Positions 16,097 to 23,902 of a stretch of 64,000 nt of DNA are shown in pieces (within the stretch, counting starts at the first letter, position 1; each line of letters opens with the position of its first letter). The translations under genes were made by a program, and so were the position numbers. This DNA comes from Bacillus pinisoli (GTDB taxonomy: Bacteria > Bacillota > Bacilli > Bacillales > SA4): contig NZ_JAJQKI010000001.1 of assembly GCF_023036475.1 (NCBI RefSeq), positions 62,001-126,000 on the forward strand, given 5' to 3'. The notes beneath the pieces are model-generated. The model did not search any database, was not told the origin of the DNA, and worked only from the letters and a program-made list of their open reading frames with translations.

Positions 16097-16125
16097 AAAG
16101 CTCGGCGAGATGCCGAGCTTTTTTC
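16097..16125 (+). terminator. Terminator of the CotY-type gene
   Basis: AAAGCTCGGC / GCCGAGCTTTTTTC hairpin with a 5-nt loop. Confidence 0.9.
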
Positions 16126-16163
16126 ATGCCCAAAGGAGAAAAAGATAGGTCACGTACCTAAAC

Positions 16164-16191
16164 ACATGTACACTTGTCCCCCAATATGATA
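16164..16191 (+). promoter_or_regulatory. Weak sigma-K-like promoter
   Basis: CACA with AC at 16164-16165, 17-nt spacer, AATATGATA at 16183-16191 (first position differs from CATANNNTA), 42 nt before the start of the gene at 16234. Confidence 0.35.
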
Positions 16192-16233
16192 ATAGGGACT
16201 AATAAGTTCAAAACCGTATTAGGAGGAAGTGTA

Positions 16234-16767
16234 ATGAGTAAACGTAAGGATGATTTTAATTGTGTATGTGATGCCATTCAAAACATTAAAGATTTACAAG
16301 ATGCTGTAGAGGATCAATGTCCCACTAGCTGCTTTTCAGATCTATTATCACCAGCTAATTTTGTAGGTGACACGATTCCTTTCTTACTTTATACAAAGAA
16401 GGGCGATCTTTTTAAGGCTTTTGGAAACATCGGTGAGTTACGAGGAGGAGATTGTTTTAAAACTCCATTCTTCCGAGTAGAAGGAATTGACGATTGCTGT
16501 GCCACTCTTTCATTACTAAGACCCGTTGGTGTAGATTTCTGCGATAAAGATGACATTTGTGATGTGGAAAGACTCGTAAAAACTGATTTCTGTATCGAAG
16601 TAGATCTTGGTTGCTTCTGTGCTATTCAATGTTTAGACCCGAGGCTTGTCAATAATTTTGCAAGAGGAAACGTTGCTGGAGTAGAAGACCGAGTCAAGGA
16701 TAAGGTGGAAGATACCCAACAAGAAGATGATGACAATACAATGGGTAGACGCCGTAGAAGAAGATAA
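16234..16767 (+). CDS. CotY/CotZ-family spore crust protein with basic tail
   Basis: A 177-residue paralogue of the protein at 15609: [64 protein letters not shown] and [20 protein letters not shown] are conserved. It adds a polar C-terminal extension (about 150-177) ending in GRRRRRR, absent from the other copy. This tail could contact acidic coat layers; that is inference. I start at ATG 16234 because AGGAGG lies 7 nt upstream; an in-frame ATG at 16174 has no ribosome binding site. By synteny it occupies the cotZ position next to cotO. Confidence 0.9.
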   Translation: MSKRKDDFNCVCDAIQNIKDLQDAVEDQCPTSCFSDLLSPANFVGDTIPFLLYTKKGDLFKAFGNIGELRGGDCFKTPFFRVEGIDDCCATLSLLRPVGVDFCDKDDICDVERLVKTDFCIEVDLGCFCAIQCLDPRLVNNFARGNVAGVEDRVKDKVEDTQQEDDDNTMGRRRRRR

Positions 16768-16850
16768 AGATAATAAACTAAAAGGTATATTCCTCATATA
16801 ACCTTTTATTCACCCTTTACTCTATGAGAAACCGGAAGTAAATATTTAAA

Positions 16851-16883
16851 AAAGAAATTGGCAGTAAAAGCCAATTTCTTCTT
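16851..16883. terminator. Bidirectional terminator
   Basis: AAGAAATTGGC / GCCAATTTCTT stem between the convergent coat genes. Confidence 0.8.
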
Positions 16884-17321
16884 CTATAACCCTATAATTT
16901 GGACACTCTTTATAGACGAAAGCGGTATTTCTACCTTATATGGATCTTTTAAGATTCTTGCTGTAACCATTTCATTTTCTAATGACATAATCTTTCCTTG
17001 AAACGTATCATGTTCTGTCATAATTTCACACAATGGTTTTGGCATGTTTGATTTAGCGTTTGTGAAGAAGTGAATTTTTTCGAGTGTAGAGAATTCTTTA
17101 AAACTCTTTCGATCGTTTGTACTTTTTGCCGCGTTATTTCCTTCTTGAGCTACACCTTGTTGTTCAACGACCTTCTTTTCCTTTGTTACAGACTCTTCTT
17201 CTATTATTTGTGCTTCTTTTTTAATTGAAATATACTCCTGCACCTTTACATAAGCTGGTTGTAAGTTGGGCTGGGTAATATATAAGAGTGGACTCCGTTT
17301 TACCGCCTGAGCTTCTTTCAT
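16884..17321 (-). CDS. cotO: CotO-type spore coat protein
   Basis: A 145-residue protein with an N-terminal KRSPLLYITQPNLQPAYVKVQ, a polar low-complexity linker (about 35-75) and a conserved C-terminal domain: KIHFFTN, PLCEIMTEHDTFQGKIMSLENEMV (in two parts: PLCEIMTEHD and TFQGKIMSLENEMV), VEIPLSSIKSVQII. This layout and the location between cotZ and fabI identify CotO, a morphogenetic protein needed for crust assembly in B. subtilis. Its closing IPL..I strand follows the same pattern as the barrel-like modules of the mnx operon proteins. Confidence 0.8.
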   Translation of the reverse strand: MKEAQAVKRSPLLYITQPNLQPAYVKVQEYISIKKEAQIIEEESVTKEKKVVEQQGVAQEGNNAAKSTNDRKSFKEFSTLEKIHFFTNAKSNMPKPLCEIMTEHDTFQGKIMSLENEMVTARILKDPYKVEIPLSSIKSVQIIGL

Positions 17322-17401
17322 GGCTTCAACCTCCGTAACTAAGTTTTCACCATATTTGTATGCATATTACGAGTTGAATGTGCCTAAACAACTTATGACG
17401 A

Positions 17402-17788
17402 TCACTTACCTTTAAATATATTGAACGAATTTAATAAAGGAACGGATTTTTTTTCTTTTTCTCCGAATAGATCTTTCAACAGTATGACCGTTTCCGCTAG
17501 CTTTAAAATATCAAAGTCTAATTCTTTAACAAGGTTTACAAGCCCTTTCTCTTTTTTCCTACTTTTACTCCCTCGTTTCCGTTTTTTCTTTCTTTTTTTC
17601 TTACTAGATTCTCGTTTCAAACTTTTTATTTTCTCATCTGTCTCCAAGATCCGGTTTGTTAGAAGTCTTAAACTTTCTTCAATACTATTTAGTTTTCCCT
17701 CCAAGTTAGAATACTGATTACGAAGTAATTTCAGTTCTTCCATTTCAGCATCTTTACTAATATCTATCACTTGCTTTTTCAAGACCAT
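17402..17788 (-). CDS. Coiled-coil Lys-rich protein
   Basis: A 128-residue protein. Residues 12-60 form a heptad-type coiled coil (MEELKLLRNQYSNLEGKL, then LRLLTNRILETDEKIKSL). A very basic stretch follows (KKKRKKKRKRGSKSRKKEK), then a C-terminal amphipathic segment ending LLNSFNIFKGK. It starts 3 nt after the stop of the 27-aa membrane microprotein, so the two are translationally coupled. No family recognised. The basic block could bind spore DNA, dipicolinate-rich layers or acidic coat proteins, which is speculation. Confidence 0.6.
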   Translation of the reverse strand: MVLKKQVIDISKDAEMEELKLLRNQYSNLEGKLNSIEESLRLLTNRILETDEKIKSLKRESSKKKRKKKRKRGSKSRKKEKGLVNLVKELDFDILKLAETVILLKDLFGEKEKKSVPLLNSFNIFKGK

Positions 17789-17791
17789 TGT

Positions 17792-17875
17792 TTATAACAG
17801 TCCTTTCCCTAAATAAGGGAGCAAGACAATAACTAATAATAAAAAAATGACTAACGTTAACACCCATAATACCAT
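17792..17875 (-). CDS. 27-aa membrane microprotein
   Basis: A 27-residue ORF with ATG at 17873-17875 and a near-perfect ribosome binding site (AAAAGGAGGAGTATAAGAG). The product is a single hydrophobic helix: MVLWVLTLVIFLLLVIVLLP followed by YLGKGLL. It is similar in size to the YjcZ-type protein 70 nt upstream but lacks its Gly/Asn start. Membrane microproteins of this kind are common in forespore and mother-cell membranes. Function unknown. The gene at 17788 follows immediately. Confidence 0.6.
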   Translation of the reverse strand: MVLWVLTLVIFLLLVIVLLPYLGKGLL

Positions 17876-17899
17876 CTCTTATACTCCTCCTTTTAGATT

Positions 17900-17935
17900 T
17901 CTAAATAAGACAACACCTACTTTTAAGTAGGTGCT
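17900..17935 (-). terminator. Terminator of the YjcZ-type gene
   Basis: CACCTACTT / AAGTAGGTG perfect stem, then TTGTCTTATTT on the minus strand. Confidence 0.8.
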
Positions 17936-17947
17936 GCCTTCCTTTTA

Positions 17948-18028
17948 TTAGTAAGCTGCTCCAACAATAATTAAAAGAATAAATAAAACAACAATTAACG
18001 CAAATCTATTGTTATTTCCACCTGACAT
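17948..18028 (-). CDS. YjcZ-family sporulation microprotein
   Basis: A 26-residue protein: MSGGNNNRFALIVVLFILLI then IVGAAY. It matches the YjcZ family of tiny sporulation membrane proteins, with a Gly/Asn-rich start, FALIVVLFILLIIVGA helix and an aromatic end. ATG at 18026-18028 is preceded by GAGGGGAG. A sigma-K-like promoter lies about 50 nt upstream and a strong terminator just after the stop, so it is monocistronic. Confidence 0.85.
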   Translation of the reverse strand: MSGGNNNRFALIVVLFILLIIVGAAY

Positions 18029-18077
18029 TGTCTGGTCAACTCCCCTCTTCTAATCTGGTAAGACATCTTACATTAAC

Positions 18078-18104
18078 TACTATATGTAAGAAGATTATTT
18101 TGGT
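18078..18104 (-). promoter_or_regulatory. Sigma-K-like promoter of the YjcZ-type gene
   Basis: Minus strand: AC at 18103-18104, 16-nt spacer, CATATAGTA at 18078-18086. Confidence 0.55.
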
Positions 18105-18224
18105 ATGGACAAACCGCTTGATGAAAAAATGGAATTTTAATAGGAAGAAATATTTATATTGAGCGAATATTATATATTCCCTAATAAAGCATTTATGAGT
18201 ATAATTTACTAGAGAAGGGAGATT

Positions 18225-19370
18225 ATGGGCATGTATATAAATAGTGAAAAAACGGTCACTCCATATGACTATTACAAAAATCAACAAACTAGTTATTCAA
18301 AAAATAATGAAAACTCCTACCAACAACCACAGCAAACTACTAAATCATATTCAACGAATAAAACGGAAACTTCAAAACAATCAGAGCTAACAGACCAACA
18401 TTCAAAGTCTTCTAACACAGTTAAGCCTACGACTGATTGGACAAAGATGAAGGAAGTACTAGAAGCCTATTATTCTCTTAACAATCAGGGCTTTGGTAAC
18501 TTTCAAGATTTTAAAAGTAACATGCAAAACTTAATGGAGAAATTTGTATCTTTTAAAGTAGATAAACAAAAACAAACATGGGAATCAAAGCTCCACCAAT
18601 TTAAAATTGAAATAAGCAGAGAAGCTTATGAACAATATAGAAACAAAGAAACAAAGAACACCACTTCTGACAGTGTCAAATTAGATAACGGATCTACTAT
18701 TAGTTCTGGTGCAACCACTAATACAGGATCAACAAGTAATACAAGTACATCTTCAGATACAGATTCTACATCAGGTACTACTAGTGGCTCAGGCTCTACT
18801 GGTGGCACAGGTTCTACTGGTGATTCAGGTTCTACTAGTGGCTCAGGCTCTACTGGTGATTCAGGTTCTACTAGTGGCTCAGGCTCTACTGGTGATTCAG
18901 GTACTACTAGTGGCTCCGGTTCTACTGGTGATTCAGGCTCTACTAGTGGCTCCGGTTCTACTGGTGGTTCAGGTTCTACTGGTGACTCAGGTTCTACTGG
19001 TGATTCAGGTTCTACTGGTGGCTCAGGTTCTACTGGTGGCTCAAGTTCTACTGGTGGTTCAGGTTCTACTGGTGATTCAGGTTCTACTGGTGGCTCAGGT
19101 TCTACTGGTGATTCAGGTTCTACTGGTGATTCAGGTTCTACTGGTGGTTCAGGTTCTACTGGTGATTCAGGTTCTACTGGTGGCTCAGGTTCGACTGGAG
19201 GTTCGACTGGAGGTTCGACTGGAGGTTCGACTGGAGGTTCGACTGGAGGTTCGACTGGAGGTTCGACTGGAGGTTCGACTGGAGGTTCGACTGGAGGTTC
19301 GACTGGAGGTTCGACTGGTGGCACAGGTGATACTGGTGGTATTATCGGCGGTCTATTTGGAAAGAAGTAA
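18225..19370 (+). CDS. Ser/Thr/Gly tandem-repeat protein
   Basis: A 381-residue protein. Residues 1-145 are a non-repetitive hydrophilic domain with Gln/Asn/Ser-rich linkers and a predicted helical part (TDWTKMKEVLEAYYSLNNQG, FQDFKSNMQNLMEKFVSFK, SKLHQFKIEISREAYEQY). Residues ~187-321 are six-residue repeats GSTG(G/D)S or GSTSGS; ~322-365 are four-residue STGG repeats; the C-terminus is TGDTGGIIGGLFGKK. Abundant Thr/Ser suggest O-glycosylation as in exosporium filaments such as BclA, but there is no collagen GXT pattern. No signal peptide. AGAAGGGAG precedes ATG. Placed next to coat genes; a surface filament is the leading guess. Confidence 0.75.
   Translation: MGMYINSEKTVTPYDYYKNQQTSYSKNNENSYQQPQQTTKSYSTNKTETSKQSELTDQHSKSSNTVKPTTDWTKMKEVLEAYYSLNNQGFGNFQDFKSNMQNLMEKFVSFKVDKQKQTWESKLHQFKIEISREAYEQYRNKETKNTTSDSVKLDNGSTISSGATTNTGSTSNTSTSSDTDSTSGTTSGSGSTGGTGSTGDSGSTSGSGSTGDSGSTSGSGSTGDSGTTSGSGSTGDSGSTSGSGSTGGSGSTGDSGSTGDSGSTGGSGSTGGSSSTGGSGSTGDSGSTGGSGSTGDSGSTGDSGSTGGSGSTGDSGSTGGSGSTGGSTGGSTGGSTGGSTGGSTGGSTGGSTGGSTGGSTGGSTGGTGDTGGIIGGLFGKK
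18787..19187 (+). repeat. Degenerate 18-bp tandem repeat
   Basis: Coding repeats of 18 bp, consensus GGTTCTACTGGTGGCTCA with GAT/GGT/AGT variants, about 22 units encoding GSTG(G/D)S. Such repeats are prone to slippage. Confidence 0.85.
19188..19319 (+). repeat. 12-bp tandem repeat, 11 copies
   Basis: Eleven units of GGTTCGACTGGA in tandem, ten identical and the last ending GGT. They encode GSTG and use TCG for Ser, unlike the TCT/TCA of the 18-bp units, so this block expanded recently and separately. Confidence 0.95.
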
Positions 19371-19390
19371 AATATATCCTAATAAACGAA

Positions 19391-19416
19391 AGAACCCTGC
19401 AAATGCAGGGTTCTTG
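19391..19416. terminator. Bidirectional terminator
   Basis: GAACCCTGCA / TGCAGGGTTC perfect stem with a 2-nt loop between the repeat protein gene (+) and fabI (-). Confidence 0.9.
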
Positions 19417-19420
19417 TTTA

Positions 19421-20197
19421 TTAGTTGCCTAAAATATGATAGCCAGAATCTACGTGTATCATCTCACCCGTAATTCCACGTGAGTAATCACTGAACAAGA
19501 ATACTGCTGTATCTCCTACTTCTTCCTGTGTTGTTGTACGACGTAGCGGAGATTTTTCTTCGATTTCTTTTAAGATTGAATTAAAATCACTAACACCTTT
19601 AGCAGATAATGTACGAATCGGACCAGCAGAAATAGAGTTCACTCGGATTCCTTGCTTTCCAAGATCATTTGCTAAATACTTTACGCTTGCATCTAGAGAC
19701 GCTTTTGCAACACCCATTACATTGTAGTTGTTTACAACACGCTCTCCACCAAGGTAAGTTAGCGTAACTATGCTTCCACCTTCTGTCATAAGGTCTTTTG
19801 CCACCTTAGCAACAGCTGTTAAAGAGTAAGAACTAATATTATGTGCTAATAAGAACCCGTCTCTTGTTGTATTCATGTAGTCACCATTAAGCTCTTCTTT
19901 ATTAGCAAAAGCGATACAGTGAGCAACTCCATGAATGGCGCCAACTTGTTCCTTAATATCTGCAAAACACTTTTCGATATCTTGGTCATTTGTTACATCA
20001 CAAGGTAACACTAAGGAATCTGCACCTTCTAATGTTCCTGCAAGTTCACGTACACTTGACTCTAAACGCTCACCTGCATACGTAAAGACAAGACGAGCAC
20101 CAGCCTCATGTAATGATCTAGCAATCCCCCAAGCAATACTTCTTTTATTCGCAACACCCATCACAACATATGTACGACCATTTAAAGATAACGACAT
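19421..20197 (-). CDS. fabI: FabI enoyl-ACP reductase (NADH)
   Basis: A 258-residue short-chain dehydrogenase-type enzyme reducing trans-2-enoyl-ACP in the last step of each fatty acid elongation cycle. It has the cofactor-binding GVANKRSIAWGIA (about 15-27), YNVMGVAKASLDASVKYLA with the catalytic Tyr and Lys (about 157-176) and the substrate-loop SAGPIRTLSAKGVSDF (about 189-205). Length equals B. subtilis FabI. ATG is preceded by AGGAGG. The promoter region carries a FapR operator, so the gene is expected to be repressed when malonyl-CoA is low. Confidence 0.97.
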   Translation of the reverse strand: MSLSLNGRTYVVMGVANKRSIAWGIARSLHEAGARLVFTYAGERLESSVRELAGTLEGADSLVLPCDVTNDQDIEKCFADIKEQVGAIHGVAHCIAFANKEELNGDYMNTTRDGFLLAHNISSYSLTAVAKVAKDLMTEGGSIVTLTYLGGERVVNNYNVMGVAKASLDASVKYLANDLGKQGIRVNSISAGPIRTLSAKGVSDFNSILKEIEEKSPLRRTTTQEEVGDTAVFLFSDYSRGITGEMIHVDSGYHILGN

Positions 20198-20235
20198 AAT
20201 TTGGTTCCTCCTACAAAAATCTTTTATACAAGTTA

Positions 20236-20254
20236 TTAGTACCTAGTCATAGTA
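20236..20254. promoter_or_regulatory. FapR operator
   Basis: TTAGTACCTAGTCATAGTA resembles the FapR 17-bp inverted repeat (TTAGTACCT..TACTAA), which controls fatty acid and phospholipid genes in Bacillus. On the minus strand it overlaps TATACT, a plausible -10 for fabI, so bound FapR would block polymerase. Confidence 0.75.
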
Positions 20255-20267
20255 TAACATAATAGTT

Positions 20268-20305
20268 AAAAAAGAAAAGCCTTATCGGTTTGATAAGACT
20301 TTTTC
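20268..20305 (-). terminator. yjbQ terminator
   Basis: GTCTTATC / GATAAGGC hairpin followed by TTTTCTTTTTT on the minus strand. Confidence 0.8.
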
Positions 20306-20332
20306 ATGTATTTCAGCTAGCTATTACTTCTA

Positions 20333-22192
20333 TTAAACATTTTTACCAAATTCTAGTATCATCTTTAATTCATCAACATATTCACGAGAACCTGTCACAA
20401 TTAATCGGTCCTCTAGCTTTAACTCTGTATCTCCATGTGGAACAATTGAATCTTTCCCTCTAAAGATTCGGACAAATATAACGTCGCCCGTAAATGGGAA
20501 GTTCCGAAGTTCAATTCCGTTATATAAGCTATTTCTCATATTAATTTGATATAAAGCTGTTTCTTGGTTCGTCAAGATATTCATGACACTTGGTGATTCA
20601 ATTAGTGCACGCAATAAGGACTTCGTGGATAAAAGTACTGAAAATACTTCTACTCCGTGACTTTTTAACGCTTCATCCAGCACAGGGTTCTCAGCACGAG
20701 CAATCACTCGTTCTACTCCTGATTCCTTCGCAAATGTAGCTACTTCTGCATTAATTTCCTCATCACCTGTGGTCACAACTAGTATATCAACTTCAAAAAT
20801 ATCGAGCTTCTTCATTTCTTCAATCGTGTAATTTTCTAGTTCTACGATATTAAATAGTGAATCAGAAACTTGCTTTTCGATCTTATCCTGCTTCATATGA
20901 TAGATCGTTGTTTCGAATAAGTCCTTGTTTAATTCTAATGTTGCTGGCAGTGTCAGCTGATTGGCACCTATAAAGGCAACTTTTTTCTTCAAATCTTCTA
21001 CTTTTTGTTCTGGGAAGATTTTCTTAAATGCCACTGGTGTAATGATACTTGTAATGACGGCTACAAGAATGAGAGCACCTGACATCTGTCCATCAATAAT
21101 TTCCATTCTCTCCCCAATCGTTGCAGCAGCAATAACAAGCGATAAGGTAGATGTAAGTAAGAACCCTGAGGCAAGGACAGTTTTCGTATCATACCAAATT
21201 TTCATTATATAGACTGGTACAACTTTCGATACAAATAACGCTATTAATAATAGAGGAATTAAATAAATAACCTTTGGGTCTTCAAATAGACTCCATACAT
21301 CAAGGTTAACCCCTACCATAACAAAGAATATAGGAATTAAAAAACCATATCCAAATGAATCAAGCTTATGAACTAAGTCTGCATTTGGAGACAATAGTGA
21401 AACGAGTACCCCCGCTAAGAAAGCTCCAAGAATATTCTCGGCTCCAACTGATTCTGAGAGGCCAACTAATACGATGATGAGTGTAAATACCGCTCTCGTA
21501 CCAATTTGTATGGTTCCTTTTGACATGGTTTCTAAGTAAGTTTGATGCTTGAAGTATTTCCCTAATAGATAAATACCTACTCCAGCCCCAAATAGAATCA
21601 GTAATAACCACATGTTCCCCTGATCTTCACTATACAGAGAAACAAAAACTGCTAGTAAAATCATCGTTACTAAATCAGCAATAACCGCCACTAAAAGAAT
21701 GGTTTGACCGATTGAACGTTTCATTAAGTTTGCTTCTTTTAATGTTGGAACGACAACCCCAAGTGAGATCGTAGAAATGATCAGAGTCATTAAAAATGCA
21801 TTTTCAATAAATCCTGTCCATACAAAGAGGTAAGATAAAAATAAGGAAATCCCAAATATCCCAATAAAGATTACGCTAGAAACTAAAAATGAGTTCGGTG
21901 CATTTTTACCGTTAGGAAGGACTTCTTTCTTTTTATTACCAGCAAATGCTGTAAAATCAATTTCTAATCCACTTAAAAACATTAAAAATATAAAACCTAA
22001 TGTGGATAATGTTTCGATCCACATATCTGGATGAATTAAATTGAATCCAGATTTACCAATAATTAAACCCATGATGATTTCTGCAACCACAACCGGGAGA
22101 AAATTCAATTTAAATCGGTGCATTAACAGTGGTGTTAAAAATGCGACCATAACGACAATAAGTAATGATGTAACTGAAGCATGATGTTCCAT
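20333..22192 (-). CDS. yjbQ: Kef-type CPA2 monovalent cation/proton antiporter
   Basis: A 619-residue membrane protein, the size of B. subtilis YjbQ. The N-terminal ~390 residues hold about twelve membrane segments of the CPA2/Kef fold, with FLMFLSGLEIDF and ILGAFLAGVLVSLL motifs. The C-terminal ~220 residues contain a RCK/TrkA-N-like domain (KKVAFIGANQLTLPATLELN) and a TrkA-C-like end (GDTELKLEDRLIVTGSREYV), suggesting regulation by nucleotide or ions. It exchanges Na+ or K+ for H+ across the plasma membrane. Start ATG 22192 has AAGGGGG 8 nt upstream; the in-frame ATG at 22213 has none. It follows mgtE on the same strand. Confidence 0.88.
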   Translation of the reverse strand: MEHHASVTSLLIVVMVAFLTPLLMHRFKLNFLPVVVAEIIMGLIIGKSGFNLIHPDMWIETLSTLGFIFLMFLSGLEIDFTAFAGNKKKEVLPNGKNAPNSFLVSSVIFIGIFGISLFLSYLFVWTGFIENAFLMTLIISTISLGVVVPTLKEANLMKRSIGQTILLVAVIADLVTMILLAVFVSLYSEDQGNMWLLLILFGAGVGIYLLGKYFKHQTYLETMSKGTIQIGTRAVFTLIIVLVGLSESVGAENILGAFLAGVLVSLLSPNADLVHKLDSFGYGFLIPIFFVMVGVNLDVWSLFEDPKVIYLIPLLLIALFVSKVVPVYIMKIWYDTKTVLASGFLLTSTLSLVIAAATIGERMEIIDGQMSGALILVAVITSIITPVAFKKIFPEQKVEDLKKKVAFIGANQLTLPATLELNKDLFETTIYHMKQDKIEKQVSDSLFNIVELENYTIEEMKKLDIFEVDILVVTTGDEEINAEVATFAKESGVERVIARAENPVLDEALKSHGVEVFSVLLSTKSLLRALIESPSVMNILTNQETALYQINMRNSLYNGIELRNFPFTGDVIFVRIFRGKDSIVPHGDTELKLEDRLIVTGSREYVDELKMILEFGKNV

Positions 22193-22270
22193 TAGTAATT
22201 CCCCCTTGAACATATGAACTTTTTCTAAATCTAATTTAAGTTCATATCAATAACTTCTATTCCGAAATTG

Positions 22271-23626
22271 TTATAATAAGTACTGCATAAATGTGGTTGC
22301 CAGCCCAAAATAGACAATAATACTTATAATATCATTAATCGTTGTAATAAATGGGCCTGAAGCAACAGCTGGATCAATTTTAAATTGATGCATAAGCATG
22401 GGGATAAGTGCGCCTGCTATGGTGGCAATAAACAGAGTGATAAAAATAGATATCCCTACTAGCATTCCCAGAATTAAATGTCCCTTCCATAAAAAAACAA
22501 CGATTGATACTAATATCCCACAAGTTGTACCAGTTATTAATCCTGTCCCCGCTTCTCTCCAAATAGATTTCCAAATAGAGTTCTCTAATTGTTCTCCAAT
22601 GGCTATATTTCTTACCGCAACCGCTAACGATTGGGTACCAGTATTACCTGCCATCCCTGCGATTAAAGGAATAAAGACAGCAAGTATTGCTACTTGATCT
22701 AACGTTTCCTCAAACCTTCCGATCAAGCTTGCTGTTAACATACCTAAGAACAATAAGATAATAAGCCAAGGCAATCTCTTACGTGCCGCAGCAAAGGAAC
22801 CTCTGTCAATCGTATCCATATTAGATACGGCAGCTAGTTTAGAGTAATCATCGGATGCTTCTTCATCTATAACATCTATAATATCGTCAACGGTTATGAT
22901 TCCAAGCAGATGGCCTTCAAAATCAACAACTGGTAGTGCCAAGAAATTGTAATCCTTCATGGTTTTAGCAACGTTCTCTTGATCATCTCCGACACCAACT
23001 GATACGACACGATCATACATGATGTCAGCAACCATCGTGTCTTCATCAGAAATGATAAGATCACGTAAACTGATAACTCCTACCAGTTTCTTTTCCTCAT
23101 TGATGACATATAAGTAATAGATCGTTTCAGCGTCTGGCGCTTCGTTCCTTAAAATTTGCATGGCAGAACGAATGGTTTGATGTGCCTCAATCGAGATAAA
23201 TTCGGTAGTCATAATACTACCGGCTGTATATTCATCATAATGGAGTAAGTCTTTTATTTCTCGTGCAGCCTCATCATCCATCATGGTCAAATAACTAGCA
23301 ACTTGGTTTTTATCAAGCTCATTTAAGACGTCTGCCGCATCGTCTGCATACATTTCAGCTAACATGTCAGCAGCATAAGACGGTATCATATCAGAAATGA
23401 TTTCCTGAACCTCTTCATCATTATCTAGATTTTCAATAATAGGGGCCATTTCTTCTGGTGACATATACTCATATATGCGTTGCCTAAGCTCTCTTGACTG
23501 ATCTTCAAAAAATCGCGCCTGATCGTAAGGGTGAAGCTCTGTATATATTTGTCGAAAAGATAAAATATCTTCCGTTTCTAAAAATCCAAGAAGTTGCTCT
23601 TTAGTATTCTCATTATTCTCTTTCAT
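22271..23626 (-). CDS. mgtE: MgtE magnesium channel/transporter
   Basis: A 451-residue Mg2+ channel. Domain order is the cytosolic N domain (about 1-130, LHPYDQARFFED, LAEMYADDAADVL), a tandem CBS pair (about 135-255, with ISLRDLI and ITVDDIIDVIDEEA), then a connecting helix and five transmembrane helices (about 285-450) containing the pore-associated ATIAGALIPMLMHQFKIDPA. Mg2+ binding between the N and CBS domains closes the pore. ATG follows AAAGGAGG. The 5' leader forms a compact multi-helix structure described separately. Probably co-transcribed with yjbQ, 78 nt downstream. Confidence 0.95.
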   Translation of the reverse strand: MKENNENTKEQLLGFLETEDILSFRQIYTELHPYDQARFFEDQSRELRQRIYEYMSPEEMAPIIENLDNDEEVQEIISDMIPSYAADMLAEMYADDAADVLNELDKNQVASYLTMMDDEAAREIKDLLHYDEYTAGSIMTTEFISIEAHQTIRSAMQILRNEAPDAETIYYLYVINEEKKLVGVISLRDLIISDEDTMVADIMYDRVVSVGVGDDQENVAKTMKDYNFLALPVVDFEGHLLGIITVDDIIDVIDEEASDDYSKLAAVSNMDTIDRGSFAAARKRLPWLIILLFLGMLTASLIGRFEETLDQVAILAVFIPLIAGMAGNTGTQSLAVAVRNIAIGEQLENSIWKSIWREAGTGLITGTTCGILVSIVVFLWKGHLILGMLVGISIFITLFIATIAGALIPMLMHQFKIDPAVASGPFITTINDIISIIVYFGLATTFMQYLL

Positions 23627-23642
23627 GATGTCCTCCTTTCAC

Positions 23643-23733
23643 AAGAGTCGATAGGCACCACTGTTAGGTCCTAGCTAAATTACTAGTAATATACTAACAA
23701 ACAATACGAAAGAAATCTTGTTTCGCGACTCTT
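23643..23733 (-). ncRNA. Structured leader RNA upstream of mgtE
   Basis: On the minus strand the leader folds into a closed four-helix junction. P1 is AAGAGTCG (23733-23726) with CGACTCTT (23650-23643), 8 bp. P2 is CGAAA / TTTCG (23707-23725). P3 is TAGTA / TACTA (23684-23696). P4 is TAGGACC / GGT-g-CCTA (23652-23673) with a one-base bulge. P1 ends 4 nt before AAAGGAGG, so P1 formation could govern ribosome access. It does not show the conserved segments of the M-box, the usual mgtE riboswitch. Function is inference. Confidence 0.5.
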
Positions 23734-23902
23734 ATTTTATACTATTTTTTATATGACGAATAAACTCGAATAATAGTACATACCCGATTTTTATAAATTT
23801 TAATCATGCTCATATGTGACGTGCTTATGATGTACTCATATTTTGTTTGTCGTTGTAGTGTTTAATAGGTATGGTCATACATTTTTGTTGCTAGTTGTAG
23901 CT
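23734..23902. other. AT-rich gap with the likely mgtE promoter
   Basis: Minus-strand TAGTATAAAAT at about 23734-23744 can act as the -10 of the mgtE transcript, starting at or inside P1 of the leader. No clear -35 and no gene seen in the rest. Confidence 0.4.

Noticed and set aside
18626..19324. Long minus-strand frame of Pro/Val/Glu repeats (PVEPE)
   Set aside because: It is the antisense of the Ser/Thr/Gly repeat gene, produced by the repeat period being a multiple of three; no ribosome binding site.
18709..19473. Plus-strand frame of LLVAQ/VRLE repeats
   Set aside because: Shifted frame of the same repeat; runs through the terminator into fabI.
23643..23733. M-box Mg2+ riboswitch before mgtE
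   Set aside because: The leader is too short and lacks the conserved M-box segments.
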